A DNA stretch of 64,000 bases from Undaria pinnatifida (taxonomy: Eukaryota; Sar; Phaeophyceae; Laminariales; Alariaceae). The notes below the pieces were generated by a model that saw only the letters and a program-made list of their open reading frames with translations, ran no database searches and was not told the origin of the DNA. Both the position numbers and the translations under genes were made by a program. The stretch spans positions 8,849,194 through 8,913,193 of the forward strand of contig JABAKD010000029.1 of NCBI GenBank assembly GCA_012845835.1. The letters run 5' to 3'. This document shows, piece after piece, positions 1 through 12,287 of the stretch; positions within the stretch are counted from its first letter, which is position 1; every line of letters starts with the position of its first letter.

Positions 1-23
1 GGACACATCTTTGCAAAAAAGAC

Positions 24-338
24 CGTTCTCCACACAGGGGGAACACAGAGAATAATGCGGGCACCTGACAACCAGACCCCTTTCTGACGAAAAAATAACC
101 ACCAGCACTCGGCGACGGGAAAGTATGCTACACAAGTGGTCCTATCTATGATGTGGAGGTGTCGATAGTACCTATTTTCGGGAGAACACCCCGGGGACGT
201 TTTCTCCGTTTAAAAAACAATTGTTAGAGGAAGTCCCCCCTACCTCTTTATTCTCCCCGGGGATATACCTACATGAAAAAATAACGTTCTCTCCTCCGGG
301 GGAACACAGAGGATAATACCCGGACACCTGTCGAACCC
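24..338. repeat. Short direct repeat pair
   Basis: A segment of about 50 bp at 24-78 recurs with about 80% identity at 283-338. Both copies contain GGGGGAACACAGAG followed by ATAAT and CACCTG. The 200 bp between them holds GGGG/CCCC-rich inverted pieces. No coding potential or known family is recognised. Confidence 0.55.
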
Positions 339-469
339 GATTTTTCAACAATATCTACAGAGTACCGTAAAGCCCTAAGATTTGGTTGAAGCTAGTTGTC
401 ATTTATTTGGTACTTGTTATGGTATTCCCATCCCCTTAATCTTACTATATACCTTTATCATACCTGGTA

Positions 470-1745
470 TTATTATAAAAATAAAAATGCACTCCATCCA
501 GCTGTGAGATCGAAGATTTTGTCGAAACTCATCTTTGCAAGCTGTGTGTGATACTCCGATCGCGCGTATTACGGGTTGTGTGTCCTCATTAAGGATATAG
601 GTCGGCGACTCCCCTTGCAACTACAGTGTAGCTATCAGGGTCAACAGGGTGATGTTAGGCAGTCTGTGCACGGAGACTATAAAAACCCGTTTCTGAGGGG
701 GACAAAATCTGACAGCTGTGGAGGGAAATGCATCCGTTTATCAAGTGAATCCTGTAAGTCGAGTAACCGGTGAGGGGAGGGCGGAGTTTTGAAGGACGTG
801 GGGGCCTGGGTTTGATCAAAAGGGAGCGGGGGTGGGGGGGGGGGGGAGGGGGGGAGAACGGGTGGGGCAGCTCAATTTGTGCGTGGAACTTATAAATTTT
901 TCAAGGGGATAGATCTGACGGTTTTTTGGAAAGAATGCATCAGTTTATCATGGATGGGGGGGGAGTATAATACATACTCTTGCAGCCGGATATGTGAAAC
1001 TGCTGTCGTCAATCTGTGTGTGTGTTCTTTTCAGTCGGCGGCGGCAGCGTTTGTTTTTCTTTTGGCTTCAGCGATCTCGAACAATGGGGAAAGGGGTCCT
1101 TTTTTTTTTACGCCGCACGAACTAGAAGCTCAGTTTAGCTCGTTTTAGCGTACGCATAATATTAATAGTTTCGTGGCGTATTTCTTTGTCTCCGCGAAAT
1201 AGTTCTTCGTTTTTTTTATATGACACCGGAATTATTGTTGTCGCGTCTCCCGAGATGGTTGTCGCTGTAAGACGGTATGCGCGTATGCGGTCGTACAGCC
1301 GCGTGTTTGATATCTTCGTATCGTGTGTTCTATGTTTTATTTTAACTTTCGACCACGCCGAGTGGAGCGTGTGAATTAATAGGTTCTTCCTGACTACTTT
1401 CTTCGCGTCGCGCCCCCACGTCCTTCAAAACTCCGCCCTCCCCTCACCGGTTATTCAACTTACAGGAGTCACTTGATAAACGGATGCATTTCCTTCCACA
1501 GCTGTCAGATTTAGTCGCCCTCAGAAACGGGCTTTATAGTTTCCGCGCACAGACTGACTAACATCACCCTGCTGACCCTGATAGCTACACTGTAGTGAGG
1601 TGCCGACCTATATCCTTAATGAGGACACACGACCCGTATTATTACGCGCGATCGGAGTATCACACACAGCTTGCAAACATGAGTTTCGACAAAATATTCG
1701 ATCTCACAGCTGGAGTGTATTTTTCAATTTTTATAATATAATATC
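470..1745. repeat. Foldback pair of repeat family D
   Basis: The left part (470-955, minus) and the right part (1412-1745, plus) are the same repeat in opposite orientations. They share over 300 bp at high identity, from the outer AT-rich end (TATAAAAATNAAAAA next to CACTCC) through GATCGGAGTATCACAC to the inner CTCCGCCCTCCCCTCACCGG. The left copy runs further inward and includes one more degenerate subrepeat. The middle (956-1411) shows no recognisable gene. It is either a foldback transposon or two independent insertions head to head. Related copies lie at 2.8, 13.3, 38.5 and 51.8 kb. Confidence 0.75.
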
Positions 1746-2316
1746 GACATTTCGATAGCCGGTGCCCGGGCCAATTCTTCGCCCCAGAGAGATGCAAGCT
1801 CCTGTGGCCACAAACCTCGAGACGAATATATATGGCAACATATATAATACCGCGAGGACCATGACTGACTGCCAAACGTATCATATGCTGGACACGAAAA
1901 TGCGGACATAAATCACAAGCCAGCAAACTATGCAACTGCCGTTAAAGCGGGGCAGATGTTCTGTAGCCGTGGCCAAGATACGGCATGCATGCGGTGAAGC
2001 TAAACCTACGTGCGTATGGTGGAGATCCTAGTCCTACGTCTTTCGTCTTGATGTCATTGTGTAACTCGTCTAATTTATCTGGTTTCCTGGATTTCGTGTG
2101 CATACAACATGCCTACTTTTTGCGTCCAGCACCATTGCCATTGCATTTCCAACTCTCTTACATAGAGATGTTGCCTGTGTTTTGCGATGCATGGTGCATG
2201 CCTCGTTGTTTGTGACCACGGAGCTGACATCTCTCAAAGGTGATGTAGAATTAGCACGAACATTGTGAGTGCTGGATGTCACAGGGTAGACAAAACGGTT
2301 AGAAACACGCACGTTT
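1746..2316. other. Intergenic, no gene recognised
   Basis: There are short frames on both strands. The minus frame ending near 2070 reads fairly gene-like (about 80 residues), but it has no recognised domain, splice context or second copy. Confidence 0.4.
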
Positions 2317-2630
2317 TTTTTTTCATACACATCTGCTTTCTAGCTTCTGGACAAGCCGTGATCCAGGTGTCGTCCCCTTTCCCCCCCCGGTTCTTGCCTT
2401 CAATTTTCATTGCGCATGGGGTTCTGCAATCCCACCGCTCGTCGAATTTTTATCGAGTGTTGCTAACTCACCACGCTCTCGCGCTTTCCGCAAGTCAACT
2501 TGTGCACAATACAAGCAAAAGTCCCCACGAATATATGTCATACGAGTATGCAGTCGGGGGGATTCGAACTCACGAAACTGACCTATACCAGGCTCGAGGA
2601 CAACTTTATACGCCACCGTATCGCATAATG
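2317..2630 (-). mobile_element. SINE family A, near full length
   Basis: On the minus strand this has a tRNA-like head with a B box (GAGTTCGAATCC) near 2565, then the body motif GCGGAAAGCGCGAGAGCGTG, then GGCTTGTCCAGAAGCTAGAA, ending in a short A-rich tail (T-run at 2317-2326 on plus). The same order is seen in the copies at 50.1 and 57.9 kb. It is a non-autonomous Pol III-type retroposon; mobilisation would need a LINE reverse transcriptase, and none is visible here. Confidence 0.8.
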
Positions 2631-2808
2631 CACTGACCTGACTGCTGTACTCCCTATTGAGCTTTACTCTCGCCGATACCCCGAGGTCAACCGCACACAA
2701 CTATAAAATTTTACACCTCCATAAATAAAACAGAGCAACGTATCACACCGCAGACAGAAACACTCTCTATCCGGAAGAAATATAGACGAATGTAATACTT
2801 TATCTCTA

Positions 2809-2991
2809 TGTTGACCCTGGTGCACAAGCTACACTGTAGTTCCAAGGGGAGTCGCCGGCCTATATCCTTGATGAGGACACACACCCAGTAGCATTACGCG
2901 CGATCGGAGTATCACACAGATTGCAAAGATGAGTTTCGACAAAATCTTCGATCTCACCTCTCTCTGGAGTGTATTTATATTTTGGTAATAT
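2809..2991 (+). repeat. Repeat family D, 3' part
   Basis: Matches the distal 180 bp of family D: GTTGACCCTGG, ACACTGTAGTT, GGGGAGTCGCCG, GATCGGAGTATCACAC, TTTCGACAAAATCTTCGATC, then the AT-rich end. The internal subrepeats are absent, so it is 5'-truncated. Confidence 0.75.
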
Positions 2992-4285
2992 ATCCCTATC
3001 GTCGCGCATGAAACAGAAAAAAGTTTTTTGTAGTCGACTTTGTACGTCGTACCAGTCGCAGCGCAGCTCTGTTCTTAACGATGTGAAGTTCGCCGTGGTC
3101 TGCGGGAAGATGACTGCCTGGCACTGCGTGAGGGACAAGCACACAGCTATCCAGGATAGTGCGTACATTCGTTCATATATATCCCCATCGTGGCTACGAC
3201 CGTAACAAGGACGAAATCTGTTGGCGGCAGTGCCGTCGTACATCGTGACAACAACGCGCCAAGATCTAGAAAAAAACCTCCATGGCGCGGAGTCACCATT
3301 CAAGATGTAAATCCCTTCTTTCCGGAAGAGGGGAAAACCAGATAAAACGATAAAAACACAATGACTTCAAATTCACAGAATACCCAGAACTCGCCTAGCC
3401 CCTCCCTGCTGCGGCACCCGAAAAACGCGCGCTCTCTGCATTCGGCAGCTTCCACGACGGCAAAGTCACAAGGCTCCATGAAAAATCCACGACGGGTACA
3501 AGCGCCGTAATGTGGTTGAGAGTCATCATTGCTGTGTGGTGCGAGGCGTGGAACTGACCGGGCCCCGAGCACCGAGAATCCCGCAGCTCTCCGCAAAAGA
3601 CGGGCAGCAGGCACGATGGTGCCCTGGCCAATTAGGGAGAAGAACAGGGAAGTCTTATATCTTGTACGCGTACCTCGTATAGACTATATGTTCTACTTTT
3701 TCTCGAGTGATATTTCGACTGTGTACCCCTGAATAGCCAAACGCCCGCAAGAAGGTATACCTTTTTTTTCAAAGCCGAGAGGTACACCTCCCTCCGTGGA
3801 TGTTCAGCTACCGTTGCCATCTCAACTATACAGACCGCTCGCGACGAGGCCAACCCGCGAGTTTGCTCAAACTAAAACACGTCCGCTTCTGCATACATAC
3901 GATGGGTCTGTCGGAATCGCTCATCTACAACAGGTCTCACAGCGAATGGCGTGTATACACCGTGATGCACAGACGAGAGAAATAAATGCACAAAACGAAC
4001 TATTACGGTTCAATACTACAATGCTACCGGTAACCGGTAGCTATTATCTATTACAAGCTGCGAAAACTACCTTAACCCCGCCCTACACCCTATTCTATGA
4101 CCGTAAAATCTAAAATTGTAGCAAGTAGTTACGCAAATTCGATGCGAGTCGACGAGGAAAGAAAATACTTGAAGTACTCTTTCGCGACAACAATGAAGCC
4201 ACATATGATTACTAATATATGGTAGTGGGGCCCGGAGGGGTGAGAAGAGCCAATTTAGTGATGATCCTGGGGATCGAAGTCACGT
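2992..4285. other. Intergenic, no gene recognised
   Basis: Several frames of 60-105 codons occur on both strands, but none has a recognisable motif, intron boundary or paralogue in the window. Confidence 0.4.
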
Positions 4286-4375
4286 TTAACCCCTTTAGAG
4301 GCCCCGAACCCCTCCCTATACTAAATCCAAGTAATTCTGTCCCCCAAAACGGGTTTCCAGTTGTAAAGGGGTTAA
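4286..4375 (+). mobile_element. piggyBac-like MITE, copy 1
   Basis: TTAA at 4286 and at 4372 flank about 82 bp that begins CCCCTTTA and ends TAAAGGGG. The inside reads GAGGCCCCGAACCCCTCCC on one side and AACGGGTTTCCAGTTG on the other. TTAA target duplication with short CCC-starting inverted ends is the hallmark of piggyBac elements. There is no coding capacity. The copy at 12170 is the same sequence in the opposite orientation. Confidence 0.7.
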
Positions 4376-5683
4376 GGGAGGCAAAAAACATAAAGAAAAA
4401 GTGCGAAGATGTTCAATAGACGGGACGAGCAACAAAAAAAAAATAGTTCCCTCTCCGAAAACGTGGGGTGAAGTGCGCTTCTAAAGACTGATTGTACATC
4501 TACATTCTACGATAGAGGTATAATACGACAACTTCTCACTTTTTTTTTTACTTTTTTGTTGCTGAATGACAGCCCCCCTTCACGCATTTACAACTGGAAA
4601 CCCATTTTTTTTTTACAAATGTGCTTGAAATTAGTACGGGGATGGATTTGGGGGTTCTAATAAAGGGGGTCAATCCATTATCGTCGGAATATCGTTGCCG
4701 TTTTATAATTTTGAACCTGTTTATCGTTTATTGCGTTGCAAACTTGCGGTTTTTTTAGTCAAAATTTGTTTTTTTCGGTGAGGTATAGAAGAGCTTTTCA
4801 AGCCACAGGCACCCCGGACAGAAAAAAAAAAAGTTCCCAAAAACGTGGGTGCACTTCTAAAGGGTTACTGAAGGCAACTCTGCACGCACCTCCGCGATCG
4901 CATCAATTTTTTTTCTCAAGAGGGGGGGAACCCCCGGCCCCCTCGTTGCTGCGAAACGTTCCTTTCATGTGGGTTCCCCGCTACCTACTGTCCTACTGCG
5001 AAAAAAAACTATATTAATTCAGCGTATTTTGCTCCCAAAACGTGGATACAGTTCTAAGTGGTTAAAGCTCCACGTTGCCCCTTTTCTACCCTTTGCACTT
5101 TGCACCCATGTTTGGGGGACAAACACGTTCCACTAGAGCAGGATCGTTTTTGGAGATGAGAAAAGAGTTACTACGAACCAGACGTGCTTGCGTCGCCGTG
5201 GCAAAGCTCGGGCATGCCGAGAAAATGAACTCTCCCATTTACAGGGCTGAGTCGGCAGCATTTCAGGACCAATATCTGCCCGGTGGGCGCTAGTCGGCGA
5301 AGCAATCGAAGACCTCCCCCCCCGGCTGAGGTGGGGTGTTAGAAGCGCCCCCGCAGGGCCCGCGGAAGATGCCTCCGGAGGATCCCACTAGGGGCGCCGT
5401 CGGCGCAGGAAAATGAGCATTTTAGCTCCATTTTACACCAGAAAAGCGCAACAAAAATAAACGAAATTTCCGTATGAGTCCACAAAAAAAAGAAACGGCT
5501 TCAGCCTACTACACAGAAAATGTAACAGTTAGTTCTGCCCCGGACTAGAGGACCGTGACGGCAATTGTTTCAGCCGCAATATTCGGGGATACGAACGAAA
5601 TAGCGCACTCATCGCGGAGCTAGCGGTGCCTAAATTATCCTCTAAAGTAACGCCTTAGATCCCCCCGAGGGGTTATTCGTTAA
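4376..5683. other. Intergenic with one MITE relic
   Basis: A diverged relic of the same MITE is visible at 4585-4680 (ACAACTGGAAACCCATTTTT and GGGGGTTCTAATAAAGGGGG), without TTAA on both sides. A plus frame at 5075-5293 (72 codons) has an Arg/Lys/Ala-rich second half but no recognised domain. The stretch 5290-5410 is unusually GC-rich. Confidence 0.45.
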
Positions 5684-5772
5684 TTATCCCCTTTACAACT
5701 GGAAACCCGTTTTTGGGGACAAAATTAATTGGCTTTAGTATAGGGAGGGGTTCGGGGGCTCATAGCGGTTGA
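5684..5772 (-). mobile_element. piggyBac-like MITE, degraded copy
   Basis: Carries CCCCTTTACAACTGGAAACC, TTTTTGGGGACAAAAT and TATAGGGAGGGGTTCGGGGG in the same order as the 12170 copy. The left TTAA has become TTAT and the right end (CTCATAGCGGTTG) has lost the inverted repeat. Confidence 0.65.
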
Positions 5773-7161
5773 AGGCTATCCGAATCTTGTGCGAAACGCG
5801 CGCGTCGATGACGACGGCAACTCGTAAAACATCTATCATATCACACATAATCATGCAATATCATGCAAAACACGAACGTTTATGCAAAACAAAAGACACG
5901 TGGTATCATACGAATAACATTATTAAACGAGGAAGCTGCTCAATGGACCCACAACTATTGTACGTAGGCTCAGATGGTTGTTCGGACGTACGTCAGCTTT
6001 ACATATACAGCTCTACATATTGTTCCATCATGTATGTGTTCATGTGTGCGTGTGGATCTCGCCGCACGTTGCAATGCCACAGGGCATGCCATTAGGCTCG
6101 AATCCTTTGTGCCAGCATCATTTCTAGTATGATTCGTTCTTTTTTTTTGCTCAAATTAGCGAGCATAATGCCAGCATAATCAGGGCTGAGCCAGCATAAT
6201 CCTCAGCGTACGTGGGAGCATAAAGCGGTAGCCGAAAAGCCCTTACCGGCTACTTTGGTGTTCCTTGTAGAAAACGCCTCCGAAAAATAACAAAACTTTG
6301 CTTAATCTACGTGTAAAAAACGTACAAAGCGCACGCTCTGCCTTATTGTCAATAGCGGCTGGTACACCACTTCAGATTATTCCGCGGAAACTACGGTTGT
6401 ACCGGTAGGTCGATTCCACGTGCTTGACATCTATCTGACGAGCATGATCATTTTCAAGTATTTAGGCGTGGTCGGGAACATGTCGGGGTATCAAATGCTT
6501 TTTTGAGCATAGAAGCGTAATGGAGCGCAATAGTTGCGGAGTAATTCACCTTTTTGGTTGAGCAATGGGAAAAAACGGGCATGAAAGAGGTGGCATAATC
6601 AATCGTCGAAAAATGGCAGCATATGGGATTCAAACCTAAATGTGAGGGTATCCGCAGCCCGCAACGCAATTCAGGATACATGTTTTATCCCTCATTAAAA
6701 ATGCCTTCTTGCATTTGAAACCCATTAAGCCGGATAGTCGGTACCTCCGTTTCACGACTGACTATTAGTCCGACTAATATCTAGTCGTCGACTCAAGTCG
6801 TGCCGACTCACAGCCCTGGCAATGTACCATCCACTGCCGATCAAACTTTCACCGAAACAAAAGAGAGCAATTTGCCGTTACCGTCGAAGTGTTCTTTACC
6901 GCCACACTCCTCGATGCCGTCGAAACGTTTTCCGCGATACTATTGGATTGATCGCTTTTTTTTTGTGAGCAAAAACGCTTACCGACAAAATATTGATTTC
7001 GCCGTTATCTACCGTCCAGCTCTCAGAGGTGTGGCTGTAAGTCAGCAGGATTTCACTTTACAAGCAACTAACCGCTGAGTAGGCGGCGTACTCGACTAGC
7101 TCGCTTTGGCTGGCCAGGCAGTTGGCCAGTTCAAGCTGCATTTCATACATCGATTTTTTTT
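5773..7161. other. Intergenic
   Basis: No gene is recognised. A cluster of AGTCG/CGACT words at 6735-6805 resembles the subterminal word clusters seen inside hAT-type ends, but no element ends could be fixed. Confidence 0.4.
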
Positions 7162-7362
7162 CAGGGCGTTTGACGGGTCGGGCCACTTCTCGCGGTTCGG
7201 ATCGGATCAGGTTGACCGACCCGAGCCGTGATATTATCGATCCGACCCGACCCGTGAAATTTCGAACACTTCCCGACCCGACCCGACTCGACCCGCGACA
7301 TTTATTTGTCAATACCGCCTGCCTTGGCCCGCGGGCGGGGCCATGGCCCGTCAACAGCCCTG
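7162..7362. mobile_element. Small hAT-like MITE
   Basis: The left end CAGGGCGTTTGACGGGTCGG and the right end, read inward as CAGGGCTGTTGACGGGCCAT, form imperfect inverted ends. Between them are many GACCCG/CGGGTC words, like the subterminal arrays of hAT elements. CAGGG is a common hAT terminus. The flanks (T-run versus GGGCCAGA) show no target duplication, so the copy is old or one end is misplaced. Confidence 0.45.
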
Positions 7363-9104
7363 GGGCCAGAGTAATTCTGGTTGGCCGGGCTACTCGAGTG
7401 AAGAGCTACCTACTATCGTTGAAATGCTATGTATACCTGGTATCATACGTGTATTATTTCTGTTTACACTCTAATGTCGCAAACTTCCTAGGCCATGCCA
7501 GGGTTCGTTCGTCCAGTCGGTAAGCCTTTCTTTCATCTCGCAGTAACGGGTTGGGGGAGATGTGTAGATCCCCTCTGGTGTGAGGAGCATAAGGAAAGTG
7601 ACGTGCACCTCTGGTTTTGCACGCGGCTCGTGAACAATCGACCCTCAGATTATGACGACACACCACATGCGGTTACGCCGTTGTTCTATATCGAAGAGCA
7701 GAAGGCTGCGACCTTCCGGGATTAACTTGCCAAAATGTACACAGCGACTCGAGCGGAGAAACGCCGTGTCCCGCGTTCAACAAGCCTCCCTGTAAGAAAG
7801 GAAAACGGGCGTTGGACGCGTTTACGATTTGCCTACTCTGGCGCGTAATAACGAACATGATGGACCCTTGCTATCACTGCACAAGTTTCCTACTACTACT
7901 AGTATCGTAAAGTAGCTCCTTTCGCCCCCTAATAGGGGCTAAAATATGGCCTATGCTCAAGCTCCCACTATGCGTGCCGTCGACGAGGAGTGCCTCGAAA
8001 ATCGTCCTCACGCTTTCGCGCTTGGTCACGCCTCACGTTTCATACTAAGGCTCGCGAGAGCGGAGCGCGAATCTATATACTCCGGAGTATATATATTGGA
8101 GTATGGTACTCTAAGCTAAAATACCGCTGTTGATGTATCGCCACAAACCCTAATAGGGACCTTGGTGAGGGAGGGGGTGCTAGGTGCTGATGCTAATATG
8201 ACTAGTATTAAAACGTTGCTCTTACCGTGGACTCGGTGACCACCTGGCCAGTCTTGCATTCGCTTTTGGTACTGTTTGCAGTCGTCGGCGGGCTCCCTGA
8301 AGCAGTGGAGCCTGGAGAGTCAATGCCTGCGTCAAACACATCGCACGGGAAAGAAAGGAAAGGTGGGAAAACACAATGCCATGTTACATCCTCGTTAAAC
8401 TTGCCATAGTATTATTATCAATGCTTCCATGCGACAATGTGCAGTATGGTGGGGTTCAACATCGAACATCCCCAACTGGAAAAAAATACAACGATAAAAA
8501 ACAAAAAATAAACTAATTTTCTTTGGAATCACTATACAACTAGTCTACAGTAGTACCACGCAAATATTATGCAGTAAAAAACCGCAAATAAACGTTTAAG
8601 ACAGACATAACTATTTTTTATGCACGAACAGTATAACTGAAGCACGTTATCGTCCAATTTAACTTCGCCGCTATTTATTTGCCAGGTACTACGATGAGGC
8701 CTGAGTGCAGGACGGCCCTACAAAATCACATTCTGCAGGTTTAGTTGGGCTCTTTTCCCCCGCTTGGCACCCTGATTATGGCACGTGGGCCACCAAAATT
8801 GAGGGCTTCCATCCAAGGACCTCCGAAAGACACCTAAATAAACCAAACGTAAAATGATTTTCATGGTCTGTGACTGTTTTTGCAGAGCCGGCCTGTATTT
8901 TTGCCGGCACCGGGTGCAACAAGTGTTATATATAATATACGTAGGGCTGTCACCCGGTGGAGCGAAACATCGATTGAATGCCTATCGATTTTACTAAATC
9001 TACCGGCTCGCTCGGATATCGAGCGAAAGGAAACAAGCAAGGCAAGCCGGGCCAGTCAATCGAGCCCCAAGCACTCCCACCTCGGTTAGTGGCGGAGGCA
9101 CCTC
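7363..9104. other. Intergenic, no gene recognised
   Basis: A plus frame at 7495-7725 and a minus frame overlapping it are unassignable. No repeat family from elsewhere in the window was recognised. Confidence 0.4.
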
Positions 9105-9235
9105 TTTTTTGTTTTGTTGCTCATCCCAAACGTTAAGTTCGCAATTTTTTTTTCCCCTTTTTCTCCTTCCGGAGACATAACTCAGATCCGGGGTCACTCA
9201 GCAGGATCTTCTCCCCACCACTCCCACGGGTTAGT
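9105..9235 (-). mobile_element. SINE family B fragment
   Basis: Matches the 3' half of family B: on plus GTTAAGTTCGCA, CTCCTTCCGGAGACATAACT, CAGATCCGGGGTCACTCAGC, AGGATCTTCTCCCCACCACT. The head is missing. Confidence 0.65.
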
Positions 9236-9289
9236 GGCGGAGGCTATATTTCACCCTTGTTTGTAGGTAACCATCCGGCTGTTTAAGGG

Positions 9290-9495
9290 GGAGGGAAGGG
9301 TGATATACTTCAGGGGGGGGTGATATATTTCACGGGAGGATGATATAACTCTGGAGGGGATGACATATTTGAGATGTGGGGATGATATATTTCAGGGGGG
9401 GATGATATAACTCTGGAGGGGATGGCATATTTGAGATGTGGGGATGATATATTTCAGGGGGGGGTGATATATTTCAGGGGGGGGTGATATATTGG
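9290..9495 (+). repeat. Minisatellite of GATATATTTCAGGGGGG units
   Basis: At least nine units of about 20-22 bp alternate between GATATATTTCAGGGGGG, GATATAACTCTGGAGGGG and GACATATTTGAGATGTGGG. The last three form a higher-order unit of about 65 bp present twice. It lies between two family B SINE copies. Confidence 0.85.
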
Positions 9496-9547
9496 AGCGG
9501 GGTTCGGATATTGCCGAAGGGATTCCATAAATCGGGGGGTCCGATAA

Positions 9548-9745
9548 ATCGCAACACACCTCTTTTTATTTTTTTTGCTCATCGCAAATGTAAAGTTCGC
9601 ACTTTTTTTTTCTTCTCTTTCTCCTTCCCGGGACGTAACTCAGATCCGGGGTCACTCAGCAGGATCTTCTCCCCACCACGGTACACGTGCCTTAATTTTT
9701 ATCGCGAGAAATTCAGCCCTTTGTTCCCTCGTCGAGTCGCATCGA
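9548..9745 (-). mobile_element. SINE family B, copy 2
   Basis: The plus strand reads CAACACACCTC, the T-rich tail, CTCCTTCCCGGGACGTAACT, CAGATCCGGGGTCACTCAGC, CTCCCCACCACGGTACACG, TTTTTATCGCGAGAAATTCA and CCTCGTCGAGTCG, the exact reverse order of the plus copy at 58.63-58.93 kb. The tRNA-like head is lost beyond 9745. Confidence 0.7.
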
Positions 9746-10009
9746 ATTGCGCTCTAATCGCGGTGAAAGGCGTTTCAGAATAATATACAGTAGTGCTTGT
9801 TGGTCCTATAAAAGACGGTCACTCGAACTAAGGCGGTTGAAATCGGCTGGCCCGACTGTAACTCTGAATACAGCTGCCTAAACGAATAGGACGGCCTCTC
9901 CAATAGGGCGGCCTGAGTCCCTTTGAACTACACCGCCTTATATACCGCATAACACGGCACAAAATACACCCTGACCAGTGATGACATTTTCCCTCATAAA
10001 ATTCATCGG

Positions 10010-10275
10010 GCGTGCTGTTGTGGGGGTGTGTGCTATCGAACGCATCCGTGGTGATAGGCAACATGCACGGGAGGCTCGGGTGTGTGGTAACGGGGGGGGT
10101 TGCTAACGAGGAGGCGTGATAACGGTATGCATGACTGCTGAGGAGCGGTGTTACCAAACCTCGTCCAGATTGCAGACAGTGTGATAACAAGAGAGTGTGA
10201 TAGCAAGGGCTCGACAACAACAGGGGTGGGTCGGAAATCAGGGGTGTGATAACAAGGGGTGTGCTAACGCGTGAG
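10010..10275. repeat. Degenerate GGTGTGATAACAA minisatellite
   Basis: Irregular tandem variants of GGGGTGTGNTAACAA / GGTGTGATAGCAAGG run through this stretch with spacers of varying length. No coding signal is seen. Confidence 0.45.
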
Positions 10276-12149
10276 AGTCTTAAACTAGTTTGCTTTTCCA
10301 TTACCACGCCAAGCCGGTGGCGCTAAGCCCCACACTTGAACCCGGTAATGACAGCAAACTTCCACGCCTTGCTGTCATACCGGAGAACGTGAATGGCTGG
10401 GCATCAATTAGCTGGTGCGCTTGCACAACGTTCGTCGGGCAGGGTTTTATTGCTGTCAAGGACAACAGGCGCCGGAGGCGGGGACGATAATTGAGATACC
10501 TTGGTTGTTGTCGCTGTAGGCAAACGAAATGTTTTAGGTGTCTAAAGGCACGCGGTAAAACGGTTTTCGGGCGTATATTTTACAATAGACTCATTTGTTT
10601 GCCTCCGGCGGTCCTTCGGGAGAACTACATGCCTGGCGTGCGTGAGCACAGCACGCCTTCCAGCTCATGTTGCGCTTCAGACAGTAGACGTCGGAGCCCT
10701 AATATTTGCCGCATTCTTGGGTTACCGGTACCATTAGTTTCAATGCTGGGACAATTCCCGGGGATTGCACCCTCAGATATTTCGTGCCCCGCTGAATAGT
10801 TAACATTTCTTTCGTGACCTGGTCTAATCATACAAAGATGCTGTGTCTAGCCAACGCCCAGAGCAACAGTACACCGTAGCAGTGCGCACTGGTCTGTTTT
10901 ATATATACCGAAGCATGAAACGGTTCACGCGGCAAGTCCCGTGATTGGCCACAAAACTACTGCCGGCACCGGCACCGGTTGTCGGAGCTTGGGGTACGCC
11001 AGCAGGAGGAGTAATAGCGGACGCTGTATCGGTATTAGCAGTACCGGTAACGCAAGCGGGCTGATCCCGGAACTAAACGACGTCCTCGTTGCGCGGGGTG
11101 CGGGAGCAGCAACTACCGGTGGGTTTGGGGCCGCAGACTCGTTCGGCCCACACTTTCATGGTGCGAAACAATTGCCCCCATGCTAGTGTCCATACCGGCG
11201 CGTGTCGTGGGTGAATGGTATCCACCACCTGTAATAGAGTGCCAGTATAGCTGGCAATACATTCGGTAAGATAGCCCGCAGAGTGATGGTCTATAGGCCA
11301 CAAGAAGATAATCTTAAACGGGATATATATCCTGAGTGGAAAAGGTAACCCGTAGAATCTAACTAGCTTATACCACAAGAGCTTTCTCGGTAATGGAACG
11401 TTCTTCCTCTGGACAAGATAGATAGATGTAAGCGCATGAAGCGTTCACAGGAATATAGAACACCCAGGAGAACGTTCCTTGTACGTTCCATTGGGTAAAA
11501 GTCCAGAAGAGAGCACAGCAGCAATGCTGGGGGGAAGCGAACTCTGTGAGCCTCACCCCACCCCCATGCTCTCATTCCTCCTTTGCTGTCTCTTCGAGAT
11601 TCTCATAGCTCAACGCCAATAATGATAAATCTACAAAGAAGAACCGGTGCTGTCTCCAAGCGAAGCTGATACCCCTGCGTCCCTTCCCTCACACCTACCC
11701 GGCACCACGACTTATCACACGCACCAGTCTGACGGTGTGATAAGTTTGGAATTCGATGTTCATGTCAGGCGCGCCTTCACGTGGGGTGTGGTATTCAACG
11801 TTCCCCCGAGTGATAAAATGACGGTCGACAAACGAACCCAATATTTTTATACATCACCGGGTGTGCTCATGTGTGGGGGAGTGGGGTGTGCGTGCTTCCG
11901 TGTTATACGGTAGGCCCCATCACGCTACTGCCTATATTGTAGAAAAGAGTCGCTATCCACTATGGCGATCTGATTTCAGAGGACAGTGTCCTATCTAACC
12001 ACTTTGGAGATGATTCACTGCTGTCTGTCGCAACCATTTTTTTGTGATTCCTATGTCGATTAAATCATACGGTTGAATCGTAAATCAGCTGGCTGCGATT
12101 CCCAGCCATAATGTTTTGTAGAGTTATATAGTGGTAGGGGGCCCCCAAT
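10276..12149. other. Intergenic, no gene recognised
   Basis: Frames at 10491-10799 (plus), 10941-11186 (plus) and 11073-11378 (minus) are 80-102 codons. CCGGTACCGG-type words recur near 10960-11120. No domain, paralogue or convincing exon boundary is seen. Confidence 0.4.
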
Positions 12150-12169
12150 AGTGCCGGTACCATGCGCTA

Positions 12170-12259
12170 TTAACCCCTTTACAACTGGAAACCCGTTTTT
12201 GGGGACAAAAATACTTTCATTTAGTATAGGGAGGGGTTCGGGGGCTCTAAAGGGGTTAA
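12170..12259 (-). mobile_element. piggyBac-like MITE, best copy
   Basis: TTAA (12170-12173) CCCCTTTACAACTGG ... CTCTAAAGGGG TTAA (12256-12259). The element body is 82 bp with inverted ends CCCCTTTA/TAAAGGGG. It sits between two arms of an older inverted repeat (12150-12173 and 12264-12287, starting AGTGCCGGT), so it inserted into another palindromic element. It is non-coding. Confidence 0.75.
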
Positions 12260-12287
12260 GCAATTAATAGCACAATACACCGGCACT

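Noticed and set aside
9290-9495. CRISPR-like array
   Set aside because: Units are contiguous with no unique spacers and the DNA is eukaryotic.
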